64,000 bases of DNA, taken from assembly GCA_964388275.1 (NCBI GenBank), contig CAYLZD010000022.1, positions 9,490 through 73,489 on the forward strand, in the 5' to 3' direction. The notes beneath the pieces were generated by a model. It did no database searches, was not told the origin of the DNA, and saw only the letters and a list, made by a program, of their open reading frames with translations. The DNA is from JARYLZ01 sp964388275 (GTDB lineage: Bacteria; Bacteroidota; Ignavibacteria; SZUA-365). Positions 54,956 to 62,694 of this stretch are shown piece by piece. Made by a program: the position numbers and the translations under genes. Position 1 is the stretch's first letter. Each line of letters starts with the position of its first letter.

Positions 54956-55678
54956 ATGAGATCGGGAGAATTTGTTGTATGCTTGCCTTCGGCCGGCGCC
55001 GGGAGGCGTTTCGGCGCCGAAAAACCGAAACAATACGTCGAGATAGCGGGCAAACCGACGCTCGCGCATACCTTGGCGTTATTCGATTCAATGCCGGAAT
55101 GCGCCGGCATCGTCGTGGCGACCGACAACCGGAGTCGTATCCGTGAAACGCTGTTCGGGCATCCTCTGCATAAAAGCCTGCACATAGTTGACGGAGGCAC
55201 GGAACGTCAGGATTCCGTCGCCAATACTCTGACGGAATGCGGACCGGATGACACGATAGTCCTGATTCACGACGCGGCCAGACCTTGCCTGGCGGTTTCC
55301 GATGTCAGAGCCGTGGTAAAAGCGGTGCAGATATTCGGCGCTGCGATCCTAGCCACGCGTGCGCGCGACACCATCAAAATTGGCGCCGGGGGCGCGGTAT
55401 GCAGGACTATCGATCGCGATACTATCTGGCTGGCTCAGACGCCTCAAGGGGCTACGGCCGGGGCGTGGCGACAGGCCTTCGCAAAAGCCGCCGAGGACGG
55501 ATTTTACGGTACGGACGACTCGCAGCTTCTCGAGAGAATAGGCAAACCTGTGGCGCTCGTGCCTGGTAATCCGCTGAACCTGAAAATCACGACCGCCGCC
55601 GATCTTCTTCTTGCGGAAGCGATTCTTCGATCACGTTCCGGCGGTGAATTGAAGCCATCGTGGGGAGAGCCTGGTTGA
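54956..55678 (+). CDS. ispD: 2-C-methyl-D-erythritol 4-phosphate cytidylyltransferase
   Basis: 240 residues. The CTP-binding loop LPSAGAGRRFGAEKPKQY, TLAHTLALFDSMPECAGIVVAT, IHDAARPCL and IWLAQTPQGATAGAW mark IspD of the non-mevalonate isoprenoid pathway. It is monofunctional (no IspF domain). The downstream RsmI-family gene begins within its stop codon. Confidence 0.95.
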   Translation: MRSGEFVVCLPSAGAGRRFGAEKPKQYVEIAGKPTLAHTLALFDSMPECAGIVVATDNRSRIRETLFGHPLHKSLHIVDGGTERQDSVANTLTECGPDDTIVLIHDAARPCLAVSDVRAVVKAVQIFGAAILATRARDTIKIGAGGAVCRTIDRDTIWLAQTPQGATAGAWRQAFAKAAEDGFYGTDDSQLLERIGKPVALVPGNPLNLKITTAADLLLAEAILRSRSGGELKPSWGEPG

Positions 55679-56436
55679 CGACTCGGTCGGAGAGCGGGAA
55701 AAAGGGTGTCTTGTTCCTGGTCGGTGTGCACATCGGGAATCCGGGCGACATTTCCCGGCGCGCCGTGGAGGTGCTTATGACGTCCGACATACTGGCCTGC
55801 GAGGAACCCAGGCAGGGCCGGCGGATTCTGCGCGCATGCGGCATCGACCGGCCTCTGATATCCGTCAACGAGCATACGGAGAAGGAAGCGTCGGAGGAGT
55901 TGCTCGAGGCGTTGAGCAAAGGCCGCACGGTTGCTCTGATCCCGGATTGCGGGATGCCTGTGATAGCGGATCCCGGCGCCGTGCTCCTGCGAAAAGCCGT
56001 CGACCGTGGAATTCGCATTTCCGCCGTGCCGGGTCCCAGTTCGGTGACCGCCGCGTTGGCCCTCAGCGGATTCGATGTCGCACGATTTTTATACTATGGC
56101 TTCCTCTCGCCCAACAACCAGCGCCGGAGGATTGAACTGAGAGACCTGAGGACTTTCCGATTCGTCATGGTATTCCTCGAAGCCCCGTACCGGCTTCGCC
56201 GGTTGAGTGAAGACCTGCGCGATGTGCTAGGCGCGCATCGCGGGGCATTTGCCGCCTGTGATATGACGACTCCTGAGGAGTTGCTTCTGCGTGGTACGCT
56301 CGACGACATCGCCCGCTTCTTTGAATCTGACCGCGCGCGCCGTGAATGCGTTTTCGTGGTCAAAGGGGCGAACGCCGGCAGGCGTTCCGGCGGGCTCTCC
56401 GGCGGAAAAAAAAAGGCGGAAAGAAATCCGCCTTAA
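55675..56436 (+). CDS. RsmI-family tetrapyrrole-methylase-fold methyltransferase
   Basis: 253 residues, starting at TTG inside the ispD stop (TTGA overlap) with GGGGAG 7-8 bases upstream; a GTG at 55660 is the alternative. The fold of RsmI is clear (LFLVGVHIGNPGDISRRAVEVL, VPGPSSVTAALALSGF, YYGFLSP), but several normally strict motifs differ: TPIGN is VHIGN, EDTR is EEPR, SDAGTPxISDPG is PDCGMPVIADPG, and ESPHR is EAPYR. It may be a divergent RsmI (2'-O-methylation of C1402 in 16S rRNA) or a paralogue with another target. Its final codons form part of a terminator for the opposite strand. Confidence 0.82.
   Translation: MTTRSESGKKGVLFLVGVHIGNPGDISRRAVEVLMTSDILACEEPRQGRRILRACGIDRPLISVNEHTEKEASEELLEALSKGRTVALIPDCGMPVIADPGAVLLRKAVDRGIRISAVPGPSSVTAALALSGFDVARFLYYGFLSPNNQRRRIELRDLRTFRFVMVFLEAPYRLRRLSEDLRDVLGAHRGAFAACDMTTPEELLLRGTLDDIARFFESDRARRECVFVVKGANAGRRSGGLSGGKKKAERNPP
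56405..56434 (-). terminator. Rho-independent terminator of the ASH-repeat gene, inside the RsmI-type gene
   Basis: On the minus strand the 8-bp stem AAGGCGGA (56434-56427 with 56420-56413), loop of 6, is followed by nine T's (56414-56406 overlap the stem base). It lies 23 bases after the stop of the 1995-residue gene and coincides with the last codons (KKKAERNPP) of the convergent plus-strand gene. Confidence 0.85.
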
Positions 56437-56457
56437 TAAGATGATTTGCGAAACCGG

Positions 56458-59400
56458 TCAACGCGTCAGAATCAATGAACGCGCCGCCTGGAATCCGTTT
56501 GCCGTCAGCGTATAGTAATAGACTCCGATAGGCAGGCCGCTCACGTCGACCGTTGTCTCATGAGTCCCTCTGGAGGCGGTCCCGCTGAATATCGTCCGCA
56601 TCCTTCTACCGGTTGCATCATGCAGGACTATTTCCGCGGGTCCGTCGTCCGCTACCGACCAGGCGATTGTCGTCCGGGAGGACGACTCGAGCGAAACCGG
56701 ATTTGGCCTGTTCTGCATCAATGAATTGAAACCGAGATCCTCGACGAGACGCCCGTTTGAGTAGCACCATCCGGAGAGTGTGAACACGCCGCCGGTTCTT
56801 TGGAGAACTGTCGCGTAACCGTTGCCGAAACCGAAATCGTCGGAAATTGTAACAGGCGTCTGTATGTCATTGCCCAGGAGGACGAGACATTCCAGGAAGA
56901 TGAGGGCGTTCTGTCCGGCGCCTACAGAACCGGCGTTCGCCACGAGTTGCACCCGGCCTTCCTCGTGTTCGTATTGCATGGAAACGCTCATTCCGCTCGA
57001 AAGCGTGCCCTCCGTTACCGGCCGCAACGGGTACAGCATCGACCTGTTGAAACTCAGCGATCCGCTCCACGATGTGACCTGCGCGTTGCCCAGGTCCTTG
57101 TCGACCAGAACGGGAATCAGGATTTTATCATACGGTTTACCTGAGAGGGCTCCGATCGACAGCGAGGCCGATACCGCGTGCTGTTGCACGCCGTTTCCCG
57201 TCATCTGTATCGTGGCTTTCTCGGCCGGACACGGAGAGTGTGATATTAGTGTCAGGGTTTCATTGTAGCTTGTTTCCCTGGATGGGGAGAACAAGAGCTG
57301 TACAGTCAACTCCTGCCCTGGCTGAAGCAGCGCGGGGAGCGGCGGTACGACGCCGGTTACGCTGATATCGGGCGAACTTGATTGGATGGAGTCGATTTGG
57401 ATTTCCATCGCGGAAGAGTTGCGCGCGACGGTCGAAGCCGCGACTGGAGCTTGCCCGATGTATGCGATTCCGAAAGCGACAGGAGTTGTCGCCACAGAAA
57501 TGCCGTTTGTCTCCGCGCTGAGTTGCGTGACACGGGACATCGGTTGGCCGAAAACAGTGTATGTGGTATTCAACGTAGCCGTATAGAGGCGATCGAGGTT
57601 CAGTCCCTGGAACGCCGTCCGTATAATGATCGAACCGCCGGCAGGGATGGTCTGCGGAAAACTCGGCGGCGCTGTTACGGTAAAGAAGGCAGCGTCGGGT
57701 CCCGAGATTGCCGCTGAATTCAGTGTTGCATCGACCAGATAGCTGTTGTCGACACGCAGCGTAACAAAACGCTGACCGCAGTACGGACCGGATCCGAAAT
57801 CGTGGGTGGCGGCAATCGTGACGGCGCCCTGTTGGACGTTCGCGTCGATCCTTATGAGCGTGGAGTCGACGCAGGGAGAATCGGTGAACAGCGCGAGGGT
57901 TTCAACAAGAAGTCCCGCCGTGGAAGGTGTTGTGATCACCGTGATATCGGCCGAATTGCCGGGTTCGATGCAAAGCGGGAGCCCGGGCGTCCAGGTGATG
58001 TCCGGATGCATGCGATTCGAGGTGTAGCAGAGGCGGGCGCTGCCGTTGTTACGCAGAGTGATCGTTCGCTGAGCCGGTTGCGCCCTTTCGATGGCGCCGA
58101 ATGAAATGCTCGTCCCGACATCCGGTATGAGGGTTTCGCGGACGCCTTCCAGCGGCACGTCGACGACGTTTTGCACCGGATCATCTGTCGCAACGCTCAG
58201 GAGGGCGTCTACAGGCCCGTCGGAAGGAGCGCTCGCGCCGTTGAATTGCACTCTGAAGACACGGTTCCCTCCAGGAGGAAGCACTTCCGCGCCTGTGACG
58301 GGTGTGAGGTTCGTGAAGGCGGCGGCGCCGGAGCCGGTTATGACCGACGACAACAGCGTGACAGGTCCTGTTCCGGTATTCGACAATGTATCTTCCAGCG
58401 TCAGCTGCCGGCACTGGGCCAACGTGCCGAACGACATGAGCGCGGAGGACAGCACGAGACGTCCGCGCACGCCCGTGCCGGTCAATTCCACACAGATCGT
58501 GTCGCGGCAAGGCTGGTCGAAGATGATGCATGCTGTGGCCGACCTTGCTCCCTCCGAGTTGGGAGCGAAGCGGAATTGAATGCTTGCGGACGTGCCGGCG
58601 GCGATGAACGTCGGATAACCGGGCGTTGCCGTGAATTCTCCAGCGGGCAGCACTTTAATGGAGGAGATTTGCGCGTCGAAACCTCCCGCGTTCTGCAAGT
58701 TCAGTGATCGGGTCGAGGTCGAGCCGATGTTCACCGAAGGAAATGCGAGAGGTCTCGGAGCTGCGATATACTTCTGGTCGATCCATTCGCCGCCGAGAGG
58801 TATTCTGATGAATCGCGAGCAGCGGACCGTGCTCACTATCAACGTGTCGTTGAAAATGTTGAAAGAAGGACGGTCGAAGGTGACGGTGAAAGAGAAGGAG
58901 CGGCCGGGAAGAAGTGTTATGTCGGCGCCGCCGTCCGAGGAGAAGCCCGCTCCGCCCGCCGACAGCGAGGTCGACACGATCTCGGGCAGGAAGCCGTTGT
59001 TCGTCACGGTAACGCTGCGGCTGAAACCCGAAGAGCAGCGTGTCATGCGTCCGAAGTCTATCGAGCTTTCGGAAACGGTTATGTTTGAAGAATCCCGCCT
59101 TGACGTCAGCGCGATGTTCAATGTCGGGTACATCGGATCGTTGCTGCTGATTTGCAGAGTTCCCGCACTTGCTCCGAAATGGGACGGATCCGCGCAGATA
59201 ATCACGTTCACATCACGGCCGGGATCCACTTGGAAGGGAGTAGCTGGAGCGGATGAAATCGAAAAAACCGAAGCCGGTTGGGTGATCTGCAATCCAAGTA
59301 CGGTTACGGATTCCGTGCCCTGGTTGCTGAGCCGCAGCGTGTCGCAGGATGCATGGAAAGAGCATGGATCCAGCATGAAGTCGATATCGCCCTTGTCGAT

Positions 59401-62400
59401 GCTGAGCCCGTCAGTATCCCCGAGGCCTGAAAGACCGAGCAGCGTCGAAGTGTTGCACGGCGTGCTTGTCACCTGCACCGCCGCCTGGTAAGGCCCGCGG
59501 GCGTTCGGGGTGAAGACCACGTCGAATTCGATCGATCCACCAGGCGGAATGGCAGCCGGCAATGTCGCGGAATACCTGACCGAAAAAACGGCGCCGGATT
59601 TAATGACTGATATGTCCGAAATCCTGACCGGACGGACGCCGGGATTGCGCACGGTGAAGGTTCTGCTCTGAGGCACGAACAGCCGAGTGAAAAATTGCGT
59701 CGCTGAATCGCCCTCGACGACGAATTCCATCACCGTCCGCCTGCCCGTGAGTCCGATGAGGGTCGGCATTCGCTCGTGGTCGTTATGATTGAGGTAGAGC
59801 GACGCCACGCTGACGCCCTCGTTGGCACGGGTATATTCCACGATAAGCCGGATCGAGTCTTTCGCTTTGACGGTATCTTCCGGTGTCGGCGATATTAGGC
59901 GGAAATGCGCGGCATCCGGTCCGGATAGAGATGAACTGACGAATACGAGCGGTCCGTTGCCCCGGTTGCGAATCCATAGTGTTGAACGGATCGGGGACGG
60001 GCATTCCTGAAGTCCCAAATCCATCGCAACGGGCGGGTCGATATGCGGGTTCGGCAGGCAGGGGGCGATGACATCCAGGGACGCGGTGTCAGTGCAGACC
60101 ATGCTCCAGGCAGCCACGAGTTTCGTTTCCACGGTGCCGAGATTTTTTGGGTTGTATTCGATGACGATTTCCAGTGTCGAATTGGGCAGCATCATCATAG
60201 GCAATGGGGGAAGATTTCGTAGGTTCAGATCGGGATGAGGAGGCGAAAGCTGAAGCAGCGTGATCTCCGCCGGTGTCTTTCCGGTGTTCTGCAGTTTCAC
60301 GGTCCGTGATACTTGCCTTCCGACGATTGTCGGACCGACAATAATGGAAGCCCTTGGTTGGAAAGTGACTTCCGTCGAGATGGCTTCACCCTTGAACGTC
60401 AGAATAACCGTGTCCTTGCAGGGGCTGCTAATGATCCGGTATTCGGATGTGTAGGACCCCGTGAATTGGGGCGCGAATTGCACTCTGTACGCGGCAATGC
60501 TGTCCGGCGCGAGGAATATCGGCATCATCGACACTGGCGGGAAAAGATCGAGGCCGCTCTTCAGGTCGCTGCGTTCGATTATCGCGTAGGTGTTGCCCGT
60601 GTTTTTCAGTGTGATAACCGTGTCACGCACGGTGTTGATGCACTGTTTGCCGAAATCCACCAGCGTCAAGGCCGGCGTGATGCGTGTGAATTCGCCCATA
60701 CCCTGCATCGTGATGAGAAGAGTGTCGGGGCACATGGCATTGCCTGAGATGAAGCGATATACTCCGCTTCGAATGCCTGGCTGTTTGGGCAGGAATCGAA
60801 AGTTGAAAGGAAGCGACCCGGATACTACCGCGCCGGGCTTGGGAGACACGAGTCTGAACTCGTCATTTCCCGACACGAACTCAAAGCGCAGGAACGATGG
60901 CGGCAGCGTCCCTCTGCTGTTGGCGTAAACCGTGTAATTGGAGCTGTCGCCGACACAAGCGCCGGGATAAATCTCGAGCAGCGACGGAATATCGACAGAA
61001 CCGTAATTGCGGAATCCCTGCAGGGTCACCAGCCATGGCAGATGCTCGATGTCATTGCTGTACACGGCCATCGAACCTTGTACGAGTCCCACCGAAGCCC
61101 TGTCGGGGGTCCATCGGATGGTTAGTTGTTTGCCTCCGCTGGGAGGCACCTTGATCGGGAAGGAAACATTCACAAGCGAGTATTCCGGAGAGGAGAAGAC
61201 TATATCACTGCTGGTGATGACAAGTTCGCCTGATCCCGTATTGCGCAGACTCACCGTGGCTTCCATCGAGCGTTCACAACGGATCTCCGGGAACACCACC
61301 GATGTTTGAGAAAGGGAAATATCGGGCTTCGGAGGCATTCCCGAGTAGCGGATGATCCACGAACTGCGGTTGCCGATGGCGGTGTCTCCGCCGACAGCCC
61401 AACCGTTCAGCGAATCCACGAAATCCATCCTCTGCAGAGGCCCGGAGCCGGTGGCGCCGGAGACCTGGAAAGGCTTCCAGGTTCCGCCCATGTTGGTGGT
61501 CACTGCCAGATAGGATTGAGAACTACCGAGCCATCCGTAATTGGTCGAGAAGAAATGATTCGACGGGTAAGCGTTTACACCCGAAGGGGGCGATGCCGGA
61601 CCGAAGGGCCACCAGCGAACGCCTCCATTCAAGGTTATATAGCCGCGCGCCATGTTCGCGCCGAAAGCTATTCCGGATACAATGATCTCCTGACCGTTCA
61701 GTACCGTAATATCCTTTAGAATGTCCATGAGATTGGACGTGTTTGCAGCGCGCGCCCAGGACGAACCTGATTTGATCATCACCTCGGCGGCTTCACCGCA
61801 AACCGCCCATACTCCGTTCTTGTGATCGATACCGTACAGTATCGGGCGGGACGGGAGAAGCGATTGGGATGGGGATTCGTCGATCCAGGATTTTCCTCCC
61901 GGCTGTTTCCGGAATATGGCCGGACCGAACGGCTCGACGGGCGGATTTCCGTATGGAGGCTGATGTATGTAACTGTCTCCCCCGACGGCGTAACCTTCAT
62001 TTGCCGAAAGAAAGTAAAGATCCCGGATGGTCGGGTAGCCCTTCTGGCCATCCGTTATTGTGTCCTGCTGCCAGTGGATGCCGCCGTCGAAGCTGACGTA
62101 ACAAAGCGCGCTGTCTCCGGCAACGTATATGGTCCAGGGATCCACCATGAAGACGGCCCGCCAGACGGCCCAACTCGGGATCGGCGGATCGAAATCGTGC
62201 ACGAGTATCGGATTCCATTGAGCTCCGCCGTTTTGTGTGATGAGTATCCCGGACAGGTCGCCGTTCAAATTGGGATAACCGGCCGCCACCCCGTTTTGGA
62301 GGTCGAACATGTGCAGGTCCATGAGCGTCCCGTGCTCGAATGGAACCGTTTGCTTATACCAGGCGCCGATTTGCGCATTTGCACAAACGGACCCGAAAAA

Positions 62401-62445
62401 TGTGATGAGGAAGGATGCGACTATGGACGCGCAGAAACGCTTCAT
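56458..62445 (-). CDS. Giant ASH-repeat surface protein with T9SS sorting domain
   Basis: 1995 residues from the ATG at 62445, chosen for the signal peptide FCASIVASFLITFFGSVCANAQ; the frame reaches 62661 but crosses the promoter. The first about 400 residues look like an YCF48/sortilin-type propeller (VAAGYPNLNGDLSGILITQNGGAQW, WTIYVAGDSALCYVSFDGGIHWQ). About 12 ASH-type (choice-of-anchor-D) Ig domains follow, opening with a xxDFG or xxxFP strand and a C-x-x-T-V-x-L-x-N-x-G motif, for example LVDFGKQCINTVRDTVITLKN and SIDFGRMTRCSSGFSRSVTVTN. Near residue 1790-1890 is a cohesin-like domain (DKILIPVLVDKD), then a T9SS tail (MQNRPNPVSLESSSRTTIAW, VVDVSGLPIGVYYYTL). A surface adhesive or structural role is inferred. 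Confidence 0.88.
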   Translation of the reverse strand: MKRFCASIVASFLITFFGSVCANAQIGAWYKQTVPFEHGTLMDLHMFDLQNGVAAGYPNLNGDLSGILITQNGGAQWNPILVHDFDPPIPSWAVWRAVFMVDPWTIYVAGDSALCYVSFDGGIHWQQDTITDGQKGYPTIRDLYFLSANEGYAVGGDSYIHQPPYGNPPVEPFGPAIFRKQPGGKSWIDESPSQSLLPSRPILYGIDHKNGVWAVCGEAAEVMIKSGSSWARAANTSNLMDILKDITVLNGQEIIVSGIAFGANMARGYITLNGGVRWWPFGPASPPSGVNAYPSNHFFSTNYGWLGSSQSYLAVTTNMGGTWKPFQVSGATGSGPLQRMDFVDSLNGWAVGGDTAIGNRSSWIIRYSGMPPKPDISLSQTSVVFPEIRCERSMEATVSLRNTGSGELVITSSDIVFSSPEYSLVNVSFPIKVPPSGGKQLTIRWTPDRASVGLVQGSMAVYSNDIEHLPWLVTLQGFRNYGSVDIPSLLEIYPGACVGDSSNYTVYANSRGTLPPSFLRFEFVSGNDEFRLVSPKPGAVVSGSLPFNFRFLPKQPGIRSGVYRFISGNAMCPDTLLITMQGMGEFTRITPALTLVDFGKQCINTVRDTVITLKNTGNTYAIIERSDLKSGLDLFPPVSMMPIFLAPDSIAAYRVQFAPQFTGSYTSEYRIISSPCKDTVILTFKGEAISTEVTFQPRASIIVGPTIVGRQVSRTVKLQNTGKTPAEITLLQLSPPHPDLNLRNLPPLPMMMLPNSTLEIVIEYNPKNLGTVETKLVAAWSMVCTDTASLDVIAPCLPNPHIDPPVAMDLGLQECPSPIRSTLWIRNRGNGPLVFVSSSLSGPDAAHFRLISPTPEDTVKAKDSIRLIVEYTRANEGVSVASLYLNHNDHERMPTLIGLTGRRTVMEFVVEGDSATQFFTRLFVPQSRTFTVRNPGVRPVRISDISVIKSGAVFSVRYSATLPAAIPPGGSIEFDVVFTPNARGPYQAAVQVTSTPCNTSTLLGLSGLGDTDGLSIDKGDIDFMLDPCSFHASCDTLRLSNQGTESVTVLGLQITQPASVFSISSAPATPFQVDPGRDVNVIICADPSHFGASAGTLQISSNDPMYPTLNIALTSRRDSSNITVSESSIDFGRMTRCSSGFSRSVTVTNNGFLPEIVSTSLSAGGAGFSSDGGADITLLPGRSFSFTVTFDRPSFNIFNDTLIVSTVRCSRFIRIPLGGEWIDQKYIAAPRPLAFPSVNIGSTSTRSLNLQNAGGFDAQISSIKVLPAGEFTATPGYPTFIAAGTSASIQFRFAPNSEGARSATACIIFDQPCRDTICVELTGTGVRGRLVLSSALMSFGTLAQCRQLTLEDTLSNTGTGPVTLLSSVITGSGAAAFTNLTPVTGAEVLPPGGNRVFRVQFNGASAPSDGPVDALLSVATDDPVQNVVDVPLEGVRETLIPDVGTSISFGAIERAQPAQRTITLRNNGSARLCYTSNRMHPDITWTPGLPLCIEPGNSADITVITTPSTAGLLVETLALFTDSPCVDSTLIRIDANVQQGAVTIAATHDFGSGPYCGQRFVTLRVDNSYLVDATLNSAAISGPDAAFFTVTAPPSFPQTIPAGGSIIIRTAFQGLNLDRLYTATLNTTYTVFGQPMSRVTQLSAETNGISVATTPVAFGIAYIGQAPVAASTVARNSSAMEIQIDSIQSSSPDISVTGVVPPLPALLQPGQELTVQLLFSPSRETSYNETLTLISHSPCPAEKATIQMTGNGVQQHAVSASLSIGALSGKPYDKILIPVLVDKDLGNAQVTSWSGSLSFNRSMLYPLRPVTEGTLSSGMSVSMQYEHEEGRVQLVANAGSVGAGQNALIFLECLVLLGNDIQTPVTISDDFGFGNGYATVLQRTGGVFTLSGWCYSNGRLVEDLGFNSLMQNRPNPVSLESSSRTTIAWSVADDGPAEIVLHDATGRRMRTIFSGTASRGTHETTVDVSGLPIGVYYYTLTANGFQAARSLILTR

Positions 62446-62499
62446 GGAACCACCACGCGGCTGATGAAAGGAAAAGTATCGGAGTTCAGTCCGACGTTG

Positions 62500-62530
62500 A
62501 GAAGCTATTGATTTGAATCGCTTGGAACAA
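62500..62530 (-). promoter_or_regulatory. Promoter of the ASH-repeat gene
   Basis: On the minus strand TTGTTC (62530-62525), 17 bases, TAGCTTCT (62507-62500), one base off TAnnTTTG. The leader to the ATG at 62445 is about 48 bases. Confidence 0.55.
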
Positions 62531-62694
62531 GGCAAAGAGACGTCCGACGTCCTTCGCGCTGCCGCATTTGAGGAGAATGGATAATTCGCCGTTTGTGCGC
62601 CCGATGCGGGTGCGGTCATCCGTGGCGTAATTTGTGCCGTGCTTGCTTCGAAATCGATCATTGTAGATCCTGTGCCTTGGCTTGTCTGGTGTCG

